Both the position numbers and the translations under genes were made by a program. Positions 36,119 through 44,699 of a DNA stretch of 64,000 bases are shown here, in pieces. Source of the DNA: Notoacmeibacter sp. MSK16QG-6 (lineage in GTDB: Bacteria > Pseudomonadota > Alphaproteobacteria > Rhizobiales > Rhizobiaceae); the NCBI RefSeq assembly GCF_024158145.1, contig NZ_JAMYXM010000003.1, forward strand, positions 186,001 to 250,000. Reading direction: 5' to 3'. The notes beneath the pieces are model-generated. The model ran no database searches, had not been told where the DNA came from, and saw nothing but the letters and a program-made list of their open reading frames with translations. How positions within the stretch are numbered: position 1 is the first letter of the stretch; the number at the start of each line of letters is the position of its first letter.

Positions 36119-38047
36119 TTAGCCCTGGTTGCCTTCATCCAGAGGACGGGTCAGCAAGCCGCGTCGGTCCAATACCGCCGAAACCTCGTCCAAAATGGCC
36201 GGATCGTCGATGGTGGCGGGCACTGGCGCTTCTTCCCTGTCGGCGATCTTCTGCATGGTGGCCCGAAGGATCTTGCCGGAGCGCGTCTTCGGCAACCGCT
36301 TGACGCAGACGAGTTGGCGGAAGGCAGCGACCGCGCCGATTCGGTCGCGCACCATCGCGACGACTTCTCTTTCCAGTTCGGATTCAGGACGATCCACGCC
36401 ATTGGATAGGACCACAAAGCCGAGCGGCACCTGCCCCTTCATCGGATCGGCGATGCCGATGACAGCCGCTTCGGCGACATCGGGATGTTCTGCAAGAACC
36501 TCTTCCATCGCACCGGTCGAAAGGCGGTGCCCGGCAACATTGATGATATCGTCCGTTCGCGACATAATGAACAGATAGCCATCCTCGTCGATTTTGCCGG
36601 CATCCGCTGTTTTGTAATAGCCGGGATACTCGGTGAGATAGGCGTCGCGGAACCGCTGATCGGCGTTCCAGAGCGTCGGCAGGGCGCCCGGCGGAAGCGG
36701 TAATTTGACCACGACATTGCCCAGCGTATCCGGCTCGGTAACGGGCGCGCCCTCATCGTCGAGGATCTGGATATCGTAGCCCGGCATCGGCTTGGTGGGC
36801 GAGCCGTATTTGACGGGAAGGAGGCCAAGACCGGCAGGGTTGCCGCACATGACCCAGCCCGTTTCCGTCTGCCACCAATGGTCGATAACCGGCACTTTCA
36901 GTTGCCGCTCCGCCCATTTGATCGTCTCGGGATCGGCCCTCTCGCCGGCAAGAAACAGGGTCTCGAAGGATGAGAGGTCGTATTTGTCAATGAACGCGCC
37001 TTCGGGATCCTGCTGCCGAATGGCGCGGAAAGCGGTGGGCGCGGTGAAAATGGCCTTGACCCCATACTCCTCGACGATGCGCCAGAAGACGCCTGGATCG
37101 GGCGTGCCGACCGGCTTGCCTTCGAAAATGATGGACGTCGCCCCACGCAGCAGCGGGCCATAGACGATGTAGGAATGACCGACCACCCAGCCGAAATCGG
37201 ATGCGGTGAAGAGAACGTCACCCGGATCGATTCCGTAGAAGTTCTTCATCGTCCACTCAAGCGCGACCATATGGCCGCCATTGTCGCGAACGACGCCTTT
37301 CGGCTGGCCGGTCGTGCCGGACGTGTAGAGAACGTAGAGCGGATCGGTCGCCGCCACCGGGGTCGGCTCAACCGTACGTCCTTCGGCAGCGGAAACGGCG
37401 TCCATCCAGTCGACATCTCGACCTTCGACCATGGAGGCCTCCGCCTGCGGCCGCTGGAAGATGATGCACTTTTCGGGCGGTAACGCGGCCATCTCGATGG
37501 CTTTGTCCAGCAGGGGCTTATATTCGACGATCCGCGATGGCTCCAGCCCGCAGGAGGCCGCAATCACCATCTTCGGCTTGGCATCGTCGATGCGTGTCGT
37601 CAGTTCTTTCGCGGCAAATCCGCCGAAAACCACCGAGTGAATAGCGCCGAGACGCGCGCATGCGAGCATCGCCACGGCTGTTTGCGGGATCATCGGCATG
37701 TAGAGAACGACACGGTCGCCCTTGCTGACGCCGTGGTCGGAAAGGACCGCGGCCATGGCGTTGATCTGGTTCAGAAGCTCTGAATAGGTGATCTTGCTCT
37801 TCTGCCCCGTGATCGGGCTGTCGTAGATAATGGCGACCCGGTCGCCATTGCCGGCCTCGACATGACGGTCGACCGCATTGGCGCAGGTGTTGCACTCGGC
37901 TCCGGTAAACCAGCGCCCGTAAACGCCCGCTTCGCTGTCGAAAATCTTTTCCGCCGGCTTTATCCAGTCGATCGCCTCGGCCTGCTCGGCCCAATAGGCT
38001 TGCGGATCCGCCTTCCACTGCGCATAGGCGGTTTCATAGTCGCTCAT
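36119..38047 (-). CDS. prpE: Propionyl-CoA synthetase
   Basis: 642 residues, acetyl-CoA-synthetase family. The PrpE-specific stretch S-G-T-T-G-Q-P-K-G-V-V-R-D-N-G-G-H is present, as are W-W-Q-T-E-T-G-W and the C-terminal catalytic lysine in T-R-S-G-K-I-L-R. It activates propionate (and to some degree acetate) for entry into the methylcitrate or methylmalonyl route. GGGAGGA upstream supports this start. Confidence 0.94.
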   Translation of the reverse strand: MSDYETAYAQWKADPQAYWAEQAEAIDWIKPAEKIFDSEAGVYGRWFTGAECNTCANAVDRHVEAGNGDRVAIIYDSPITGQKSKITYSELLNQINAMAAVLSDHGVSKGDRVVLYMPMIPQTAVAMLACARLGAIHSVVFGGFAAKELTTRIDDAKPKMVIAASCGLEPSRIVEYKPLLDKAIEMAALPPEKCIIFQRPQAEASMVEGRDVDWMDAVSAAEGRTVEPTPVAATDPLYVLYTSGTTGQPKGVVRDNGGHMVALEWTMKNFYGIDPGDVLFTASDFGWVVGHSYIVYGPLLRGATSIIFEGKPVGTPDPGVFWRIVEEYGVKAIFTAPTAFRAIRQQDPEGAFIDKYDLSSFETLFLAGERADPETIKWAERQLKVPVIDHWWQTETGWVMCGNPAGLGLLPVKYGSPTKPMPGYDIQILDDEGAPVTEPDTLGNVVVKLPLPPGALPTLWNADQRFRDAYLTEYPGYYKTADAGKIDEDGYLFIMSRTDDIINVAGHRLSTGAMEEVLAEHPDVAEAAVIGIADPMKGQVPLGFVVLSNGVDRPESELEREVVAMVRDRIGAVAAFRQLVCVKRLPKTRSGKILRATMQKIADREEAPVPATIDDPAILDEVSAVLDRRGLLTRPLDEGNQG

Positions 38048-38150
38048 CGTGTCCTCCCGACATAAAGCCTGCCACCGGTTCTTTGCCAAACTGCGCGACA
38101 ATGAACCATTTGACTATGGACGTATATGATCTGGGACAGATCAAACGCCG

Positions 38151-38177
38151 AACGGCCCCGCCAATGGAGGGGCCGTT
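38151..38177 (-). terminator. Hairpin, probable weak terminator of the repeat protein
   Basis: A perfect 9-bp GC-rich stem with a 9-base loop between the repeat-protein gene and prpE. On the minus strand no good T-run follows, so it may only be a 3'-end-stabilising structure. Confidence 0.5.
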
Positions 38178-38206
38178 GCAAGCACTTCTTTAGACGAAAG
38201 TGATCG

Positions 38207-38830
38207 TTACTGGCTGTCTCGCTGAACACAGACGGCGATAATCTCGCTCGAATAGGCGCCGCGATTTTCCGCGACCTTCTCGCAAAGTTTCTGGAGGTCG
38301 TCATCGGACAGGCCCGTCGCACTCGTTATCGTGCCATCGACGCCGGTAATGACGGAACTGGCAGCCTCGTTGCCCGGAATAAGCGAACCAGGCGTTACGC
38401 CAGCATTGACGCTTGCATTGGTATCGCCGCTATTGATGTCGACCGACGCAGCAGTGCCCGATCCTCCAAGATTGACGTCTGCATCGGCATTTGTGCCGCC
38501 CAGCGCTCCGCTACCGACATTGACGTTGGCGGTCGTACCGTTGGTCCCGCCGAGATTGACGTCAGCATCGGCCGTCGTGCCACCCGCAACGCCGCTTCCG
38601 GCATCGACACTGGCGCTGGTCCCGCCACTGCCGCCAAGGCTGGCATCGGCCGACGCGCTCGTACCGCCGGCAGCGCCGGAGCTTGCATCAGCGCTGGCTC
38701 CGCCACCACCGACGCTCGCATCGGCAGAAACGCCGCCAACGTCCGCATCGGCGCTGACCTGGGCGAAGGATGGGGTCATGGGCGCAAGAGCGAAAGCGGA
38801 TGCAAGCAGTGAGACTTTAAGAATATTCAT
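38207..38830 (-). CDS. Secreted low-complexity repeat protein
   Basis: 207 residues. A signal peptide (L-L-A-S-A-F-A-L-A-P ... S-F-A-Q) is followed by about 110 residues of Gly/Ala/Ser/Asp/Asn repeats, roughly 12-16 residues long, of the type S-A-D-A-S-x-G-G-x-G-G-T, in alternating Ala-rich and Asn/Val-rich forms. The last 50 residues are a non-repeated domain with two cysteines, K-L-C-E-K-V and A-V-C-V-Q. An AAGGAGAT site precedes the start. The repeats suggest an extended surface or periplasmic filament; function unknown. Confidence 0.8.
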   Translation of the reverse strand: MNILKVSLLASAFALAPMTPSFAQVSADADVGGVSADASVGGGGASADASSGAAGGTSASADASLGGSGGTSASVDAGSGVAGGTTADADVNLGGTNGTTANVNVGSGALGGTNADADVNLGGSGTAASVDINSGDTNASVNAGVTPGSLIPGNEAASSVITGVDGTITSATGLSDDDLQKLCEKVAENRGAYSSEIIAVCVQRDSQ

Positions 38831-39036
38831 GGCAATCTCCTTTTCGGTTGCTACTCACAACAATCGAAAAAGGGCTCAAAGGATGCGATTCCTAAGATAG
38901 ACTCGAATATGAAGGCTAACCGTAAGTTAATATGGCGAAATAAGCCAATTTTAACGAACGACTATTTCTTCTTTTCTTTCAAGATCATTCATGTCAGAAG
39001 GCTGACTATCCTCCAACGGATTCGCAAAAGGCGCTC

Positions 39037-39192
39037 GTGTCGAAAGCCTTCTCCCTCCTCATCATTCTGATCATGGTCGTACAGATCATATACCCGCTTG
39101 GCCTGCCCGGCCTGAAGCGGCGGCGTGATTTCTGGAAACTGGCGCTTGTCGCTCTGGCGATCATCGCGCTTACCGTCATGATCCGCCCATAG
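39037..39192 (+). CDS. Small two-helix membrane protein (51 residues)
   Basis: A GTG start opens a frame of 51 codons with two hydrophobic helices (S-L-L-I-I-L-I-M-V-V-Q-I-I and L-A-L-V-A-L-A-I-I-A-L-T-V-M-I) separated by a basic loop, G-L-K-R-R-R-D-F-W-K. The highly structured pattern and a Shine-Dalgarno-like AAAGG argue that it is real. It resembles a small conserved alphaproteobacterial membrane protein; no function is known. It is convergent with the first SGNH hydrolase. Confidence 0.65.
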   Translation: MSKAFSLLIILIMVVQIIYPLGLPGLKRRRDFWKLALVALAIIALTVMIRP

Positions 39193-39201
39193 CGGCATCG
39201 G

Positions 39202-40071
39202 TTACGTTAAAGACGCAGGGTCCAGCGAAGCGTCCGTACCCGAACCATTGGCGTGATGTTGCGATGGCGGCGCAAACTCCGAACGTGCAATATGTTCGGC
39301 GATATGCCGCGCCCAGACATTGTAGCCGACGGGACCGGCGTGAAATCCATCGCGAGAGAAATGATCCGGCAGAACCAGATCGATCGCCGGCAGCACGGTA
39401 ACGCCCTGTTCGCGGCAGACACTCCACCCAACGCGGGAAAGCGTATCGGCGCGTAGATCGATGATCGTGGCGAGCGGTTCCGGCAGATTGGGCATCTTGC
39501 GGAAATCCAGTAGCGATCCCCAGTAGAGCTTTGCATCGGGGAAGCGCGCTTTCACGGCGAAAATCAGGCGGGTCAGGTCACGCACAAACCGGCGGCGCGT
39601 ATGAAAATTCTTCGCGTCGTTGTGGCCGACTGACAGGATGATATGCGACCAGCCGCCATGCGGCAGGTTGGGCACAACGCATTCTGTGACTTCTCGAACG
39701 ATAGAACCATTGAAACCATATGCTCGCCAGCGAATCGGACGGCTGGTCATTTCCTGCAAGCGCCGTGCGATGGATGGCGTGAGCGTATCGTCCTGCCGCT
39801 CCGTCCCGACGCCATGAACCGTGCTATCGCCGATCACCAAAAGCGAGATTTCGGCTCCGCGGCCGGTCAGTCGACCACCGGTTCGCCCGGGTGGCGGCGC
39901 AAGGCGCGGTGTTCGGATACGGGTCCAGAGTCCTTGAAGAAGATAGATTGGAACGGCCAGATCGGAGAGCAGCCAGGCAAGGCGCGAATGCCGGCTGACC
40001 GGCTCTACCGACGGCAGCAGTCCCGCTTCACTGATAATTCGGTATTGATAATGTCGTCGATGGCGACGCAT
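39202..40071 (-). CDS. SGNH/GDSL hydrolase, copy 1
   Basis: 289 residues with the start used here. SGNH blocks: G-D-S-T-V-H near residue 75, G-F-N-G-S, S-V-G-H-N-D-A-K (block III) and D-G-F-H-A-G (block V), so the Ser-His-Asp triad is intact. It lies 93 bases from a second gene of the same family, and the sequences align along the whole length, so they are a tandem duplication. A TTG 20 codons upstream would give a longer form; the ATG gives a length matching copy 2. Substrate unknown. Confidence 0.88.
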   Translation of the reverse strand: MRRHRRHYQYRIISEAGLLPSVEPVSRHSRLAWLLSDLAVPIYLLQGLWTRIRTPRLAPPPGRTGGRLTGRGAEISLLVIGDSTVHGVGTERQDDTLTPSIARRLQEMTSRPIRWRAYGFNGSIVREVTECVVPNLPHGGWSHIILSVGHNDAKNFHTRRRFVRDLTRLIFAVKARFPDAKLYWGSLLDFRKMPNLPEPLATIIDLRADTLSRVGWSVCREQGVTVLPAIDLVLPDHFSRDGFHAGPVGYNVWARHIAEHIARSEFAPPSQHHANGSGTDASLDPASLT

Positions 40072-40164
40072 TCGACTTCGAACCCGTATGGCCTCATTGC
40101 GGCTCTTCTCAAGATAAAGGTGCGGCAGCAAAAATAAACAGCCCAGCCTTGGGCAGCACGATCA

Positions 40165-40971
40165 CTATTCGTCTCCGCTGTTTCCAAGCATGTGATCGGC
40201 CAGATGAGCGCCGAGCGCCGCATAGCCCATGGAGCCGGCGTGAAATCCGTCGCGGGCAAAGCCCTTGGCCTCGGCAGCGGTCATCTCCGGCAGGGCAATC
40301 ATGCCTCGTTCCCGGCAGAGCTGTCGGGCGCGGCGGCTCAGAAGTTCGGCACGCATATCGAGCACTGTTGCAAGTTGTCGTGGCAGGCCTGGCACCAGAC
40401 GCAGGTTGAAAATCGGATTCCAGAACAGTATCGCTCCGGGAAACCGGGCTCGAAGCCCGTAGATCAGATGGCCGAAATCACGATTGAAGCGCCGTGCGCT
40501 ATGCCAATTCTTCGCATCGTTGATGCCCGCCGACACGACGATATGGGTGAAGTCGCGCGGCTCAAGATGCGGAAGAACATGGGAGGTCAATTGAGGCACA
40601 GTCGCCGAGTTGAAGCCGGCAGCCCGCCAGCGGATGGCCCGGCCGGACATCGCCGATAAAGACCGGGCGATGCAGTTGGCCAGCCCCTCTTCCTGCCGGT
40701 TCACGCCGACGGCTTGCACCGAACTGTCGCCGATGACGAGAAGCCTTATCTCCTGCGCCGCGCCGTCGATACGGCCCTCGATCGGCCCTGGTGGCGGCGA
40801 CAGACGCAAGCTGCGACGGCGCATACCGACACCCTGCCAAACATAGATCGGCAGGCCGAGCAGTGAGAGTGGCCCGGTGAAACGCCCATACCGCCCATGC
40901 TCTATAGCGGCGGACGGTTCTATACCGTCCTCGCTAATCGACCCGGAGAACGGCTCACCTCGTTTCAGCAC
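40165..40971 (-). CDS. SGNH/GDSL hydrolase, copy 2
   Basis: 268 residues, GTG start. G-D-S-S-V-Q, G-F-N-S-A, S-A-G-I-N-D-A-K and D-G-F-H-A-G-S-M-G-Y give a complete SGNH site. It is paralogous to the following gene. The start is only nine bases after pgk, so both hydrolases could be transcribed with pgk. Members of the family act on esters of lipids or polysaccharides. Confidence 0.9.
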   Translation of the reverse strand: MLKRGEPFSGSISEDGIEPSAAIEHGRYGRFTGPLSLLGLPIYVWQGVGMRRRSLRLSPPPGPIEGRIDGAAQEIRLLVIGDSSVQAVGVNRQEEGLANCIARSLSAMSGRAIRWRAAGFNSATVPQLTSHVLPHLEPRDFTHIVVSAGINDAKNWHSARRFNRDFGHLIYGLRARFPGAILFWNPIFNLRLVPGLPRQLATVLDMRAELLSRRARQLCRERGMIALPEMTAAEAKGFARDGFHAGSMGYAALGAHLADHMLGNSGDE

Positions 40972-40980
40972 GCGATTTTC

Positions 40981-42177
40981 TCAGCCTTTCCCGCCATCTT
41001 CCAGAGCTTTGACACCCGGCAGGGTCTTGCCTTCCATCCATTCCAGAAAAGCGCCGCCGGCTGTCGAAACATAAGTGAAATCGCCCGCAACGCCAGCATG
41101 ATTGAGGGCCGCCACGGTATCGCCGCCACCGGCGACCGAAATCAATTCACCGGCCCGGGTTCTCTCGGCCGCATAGCGGGCTGCCGCGACCGTCGCCGCA
41201 TCGAAGGGCTCTATTTCGAACGCGCCAAGCGGGCCGTTCCAGATCAGCGTGTTGGCCTGTTCGATCCAGCTTTTTACTTTCTCGACGCTTTGCGGCCCGG
41301 CATCGAGAATCATCTGACCTTCCGGCACGGCGTCGACCGCGACGGTGTCACTCGGCGCACCCGCCTTGAATTCGCCAGCGACCACAGCATCGACCGGTAG
41401 AACGACAGAGCAGCCGGCCTTCTCGGCTTCCGCCTCGATCTCGCGGGCGGTCTGCCCAAGTTCGGCTTCGCACAGAGACGCCTGAACATCGGTGCCGTTG
41501 GCCGCCAGAAAGGTATTCGCCATGCCGCCGCCGACGACGACTGCGTCCACCTTCTTCACAAGATTCGTCAGCAGGTCGATTTTGGTGGAGACCTTCGCGC
41601 CACCAACGATCGCGACAACCGGGCGTTTCGGATCGCCAAGCCCTTTCTGCAGCGCTTCCAGCTCGGTCTGCATCGTTCGCCCGGCATAGGCAGGCAATTT
41701 GTGCGCCAGACCTTCGGTTGAGGCGTGGGCGCGGTGGGCAGCCGAGAATGCGTCATTGACGTAGAGATCGCCTAGGCTCGCATAGCGGCTGGCGAGGTCC
41801 GAATCGTTCTTTTCTTCGCCAGGCTCGAATCGAGTATTTTCCAGGAGCAGCACATCGCCGTCGGCCATTTTCGAGATAGCGGCTTCGGCTTCGTCGAGCG
41901 TCGCGAAATGCACACGATGGTCGAGCACCTCCTCTACGGCGGCGGCGACCGGCTTGAGGCTCATTTCGGCAACGACCTTTCCCTTGGGACGACCGAAATG
42001 GGCGAGCAGGATCACCTTGGCGCCCTTGCCGGACAACTCCTCAATGGTCGGCGCGACGCGTTCGATGCGTGTAGCGTCGGTCACCCGTCCATCCTGCATC
42101 GGCACATTAATATCGACGCGCACAAGCGCGCGTTTGCCAGCCAGTTCGGTCAGGTCGTCAAGCGTCTTGAAGCTCAT
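40981..42177 (-). CDS. pgk: Phosphoglycerate kinase
   Basis: 398 residues starting M-S-F-K-T-L-D-D-L, with R-V-D-I-N-V-P, H-F-G-R-P-K-G and the nucleotide-binding G-G-G-D-T-V-A-A-L. It makes ATP from 1,3-bisphosphoglycerate. AGAGGTG precedes the chosen start. It is downstream of gap and a LysE gene on the same strand. Confidence 0.97.
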   Translation of the reverse strand: MSFKTLDDLTELAGKRALVRVDINVPMQDGRVTDATRIERVAPTIEELSGKGAKVILLAHFGRPKGKVVAEMSLKPVAAAVEEVLDHRVHFATLDEAEAAISKMADGDVLLLENTRFEPGEEKNDSDLASRYASLGDLYVNDAFSAAHRAHASTEGLAHKLPAYAGRTMQTELEALQKGLGDPKRPVVAIVGGAKVSTKIDLLTNLVKKVDAVVVGGGMANTFLAANGTDVQASLCEAELGQTAREIEAEAEKAGCSVVLPVDAVVAGEFKAGAPSDTVAVDAVPEGQMILDAGPQSVEKVKSWIEQANTLIWNGPLGAFEIEPFDAATVAAARYAAERTRAGELISVAGGGDTVAALNHAGVAGDFTYVSTAGGAFLEWMEGKTLPGVKALEDGGKG

Positions 42178-42268
42178 TTTGGCAACACCTCTGGTTCGTT
42201 TCCGGCTTTCGCATAAAGGGCCGCAGCGGCAACGTCCAGATGAGGGAGCGGGCGAACAGCCTGTCGCC

Positions 42269-42898
42269 TCAACCCGGCTGGCGGGCAAAGGCGAGCGTCA
42301 CGCCAAAGCCGGCGATAACGACGCCGAACACCCGCTCCATCCAAACGCGAAGCGCCAGGAAGGCACGGCGCACCGAAGGGCGAGCGAAAAAGAGGGAGAC
42401 GACGGTGAACCAGAGGAACGCCGTGATTGCTGTCGTCGCACCGAAAGCCAATTGCAGCCCCAGCGGCGTTTCCGGCGTTGCCACCTGCGTATAGATGGAA
42501 AGGGTAAAGAAGGTCGCCTTTACATTTGTGACATTGGTCAGAAAGCCCCATCGCAGCGCCTTCCATGGCGCCATTGGCTCAAGTCCGGCATCCGCGTCGA
42601 CCAATGTTCCGCGGGCCACGCTTGCGTTACGGATCATGGAAAGGCCGAGAAAGACCAGATATGCCGCGCCGATCCATTTCAGAACATTGAAAAGGACGAT
42701 CGACTGGCTGACGGCGACGCCCACGCCTGCAATGGCGTAGCCGGCATGAATGAGAAGCGCCAGCCCGATCCCTGCTGCCGTCATGATACCGGCGCGACGC
42801 CCGCTCATCAGCGCATTGCGTGAGACGACCGCGAAATCCGGCCCCGGCAATATGGCCGCCAGCAGCGTTAGAAGAAAAACAGTAAGGATGCCGGTCAT
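42269..42898 (-). CDS. LysE family exporter (second copy in the window)
   Basis: 209 residues, six predicted membrane helices, L-P-G-P-D-F-A-V-V near the start and [15 protein letters not shown] in the middle. It sits between pgk and gap. An ATG 10 codons upstream lies in a palindromic repeat, so the internal ATG is preferred. Confidence 0.88.
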   Translation of the reverse strand: MTGILTVFLLTLLAAILPGPDFAVVSRNALMSGRRAGIMTAAGIGLALLIHAGYAIAGVGVAVSQSIVLFNVLKWIGAAYLVFLGLSMIRNASVARGTLVDADAGLEPMAPWKALRWGFLTNVTNVKATFFTLSIYTQVATPETPLGLQLAFGATTAITAFLWFTVVSLFFARPSVRRAFLALRVWMERVFGVVIAGFGVTLAFARQPG

Positions 42899-42923
42899 GA
42901 TGATTCTCGCTGATCGGGGCATC

Positions 42924-43002
42924 GTCATACCGGGACTTGTTCCCGGTATCCAGAAACTTTTCCCCCGACAGGCTGGATTCCGGGGACGAGCCCCGGAATG
43001 AC
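42924..43002. repeat. Palindromic intergenic repeat (REP-like)
   Basis: Two inverted half-elements, GTCATACCGGGACTTGT... and its mirror ...GACGAGCCCCGGAATGAC, each itself a small palindrome, flank a 19-base spacer. This is the arrangement of the dispersed repeats common between genes in many alphaproteobacteria. Only this copy was noticed in the window. Confidence 0.75.
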
Positions 43003-43020
43003 GTTTTGCTGACTATTGTC

Positions 43021-44031
43021 TCAGATCAGCTTGCCCATTGCGACGGCTGTATCGGCCATGCGGTTGGAGAAGCCCCATTCATTGTCGTACCAGGAAAGGA
43101 TCGAGCAGAACGTACCGTCCATCACCTTGGTCTGGTCCATATGGAAGATCGACGAATGCGGATTGTGGTTGAAGTCGATGGAGACATTCGGCGCATCGGT
43201 GAACGACAGAACGCCCTTCAGATCGCCATTGGCCGCATTGCGGATCGCATCGTTGATCTCATCGACGCTGGTCGATTTGCCGGCGATGAACTTCAGGTCC
43301 ACCACCGAGACATTCGGCGTCGGCACCCGCATGGCAAAGCCGTCGAGCTTGCCGTTCAGTTCCGGCAGAACCAGGCCGACCGCCTTGGCCGCGCCGGTCG
43401 AGGTCGGGATCATGCTCATCGCCGCGGCGCGGGCGCGGTAGAGATCCTTGTGCATCGTGTCCAGCGTCGGCTGGTCGCCCGTATAGGAGTGGATCGTCGT
43501 CATCATGCCCTTTTCGATGCCGATGACATCGTTCAGCACCTTGGCGACCGGCGACAGGCAGTTGGTCGTGCAGGACGCGTTGGAGACGACCAGATCGTCC
43601 TTGGTCAGCGTGTCGTGGTTGACGCCGTAGACGATGGTCTTGTCGGCGCCCGAGGCCGGTGCGGAGACCAGCACGCGCTTGGCGCCGGCATCCAGATGCA
43701 TGGACGCCTTCTCCTTGGCGGTGAAGATGCCCGTGCATTCCATCACCACATCGATGTCCAACTCGCCCCAAGGGAGCGCCTTCGGGTCGCGCTCGGAAAG
43801 CACCTTGAAGCTGTCGCCGCCTTCGATCTTGATCGTGTCGCCATCGACCTCGACCGCCTTCGGAAACGCGCCATGCACGCTGTCGAACCGCATCAGATGG
43901 GCATTGGTCTCGACCGGGCCGAGATCGTTGATGGCCACTATATCCACATCGGTGCGGCCGCTCTCATAAATGGCGCGAACCACATTGCGGCCGATGCGGC
44001 CGAAGCCATTGATGGCGATACGAAGCGTCAT
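43021..44031 (-). CDS. gap: Glyceraldehyde-3-phosphate dehydrogenase (type I)
   Basis: 336 residues, with N-G-F-G-R-I-G-R for NAD, catalytic Cys154 in S-N-A-S-C-T-T-N-C, and W-Y-D-N-E-W-G near the end. AGGAGAAATC precedes the start. In relatives tkt, gap and pgk form a tight block; here it is interrupted by the short AT-rich gene upstream. Confidence 0.96.
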   Translation of the reverse strand: MTLRIAINGFGRIGRNVVRAIYESGRTDVDIVAINDLGPVETNAHLMRFDSVHGAFPKAVEVDGDTIKIEGGDSFKVLSERDPKALPWGELDIDVVMECTGIFTAKEKASMHLDAGAKRVLVSAPASGADKTIVYGVNHDTLTKDDLVVSNASCTTNCLSPVAKVLNDVIGIEKGMMTTIHSYTGDQPTLDTMHKDLYRARAAAMSMIPTSTGAAKAVGLVLPELNGKLDGFAMRVPTPNVSVVDLKFIAGKSTSVDEINDAIRNAANGDLKGVLSFTDAPNVSIDFNHNPHSSIFHMDQTKVMDGTFCSILSWYDNEWGFSNRMADTAVAMGKLI

Positions 44032-44209
44032 AAGCGATTTCTCCTGCGGAAGGCGGGCCGCGAGCCGCCGTATATATAGCAGCGCGCGCCCCTGAATTCG
44101 GTTCGCCCCGCTCATAATCCTGCCGCGAGGAAGAATCCACCCCGCGCATTATCGCAGAGACAAACCTTCTCCGCTAACCTAGCGGTCAAGGTAGAAGGAT
44201 GAGGCGAAA

Positions 44210-44695
44210 ATGAGCTATCTAGAGATCATAAATGCGTTCGCTACTATTGTGATCGCGGTTTTCGCCATCGTGGCAGTGTGCGTCCAGTGGAAGCAAAATT
44301 CAAATGCTCAAAAAATTGCAAATGCGAATTATATTCTAGCGCTACATGACAGAAGATTAGAATTTCTGATAGCGGTCGAAAAATGCATCGCTGAAATCGC
44401 GACGAAGGACCAACCGGGATTCGATATAGCGGCAAAACTCTATCATCAACCCAAAAATCACCGATATATTCTACCGGGAAAAGCGCAGAAACATGTGAAA
44501 GAAATTATGAACAGAGCCTTTGAGTATGATCAGGCACGGCGTGAACTCGAAAACACCGGCCGAGATGATCCGAGCCGACAACAGCGGCAAATTGAAGTCA
44601 CCGAAAAGCTGAAATGGTTTGCAGATGAGCTCGATAAAGAGAGACTTCGAACAGAACTCTCCCCCTATCTCACTCTACCGCCATCAATCGAATAG
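44210..44695 (+). CDS. AT-rich orphan, single-helix membrane protein
   Basis: 161 residues. One membrane helix at about 7-27 (F-A-T-I-V-I-A-V-F-A-I-V-A-V), then polar, helical sequence with no recognised motif. The DNA is visibly more AT-rich than the surroundings, codon use differs, and it is on the opposite strand to tkt and gap between which it lies. Together this suggests a recently inserted gene. Function unknown. Confidence 0.75.
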   Translation: MSYLEIINAFATIVIAVFAIVAVCVQWKQNSNAQKIANANYILALHDRRLEFLIAVEKCIAEIATKDQPGFDIAAKLYHQPKNHRYILPGKAQKHVKEIMNRAFEYDQARRELENTGRDDPSRQQRQIEVTEKLKWFADELDKERLRTELSPYLTLPPSIE

Positions 44696-44699
44696 CCCT

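Noticed and set aside
42937-44079. 380-codon frame on the + strand opposite gap
   Set aside because: Antisense to GAPDH, with no recognisable domain.
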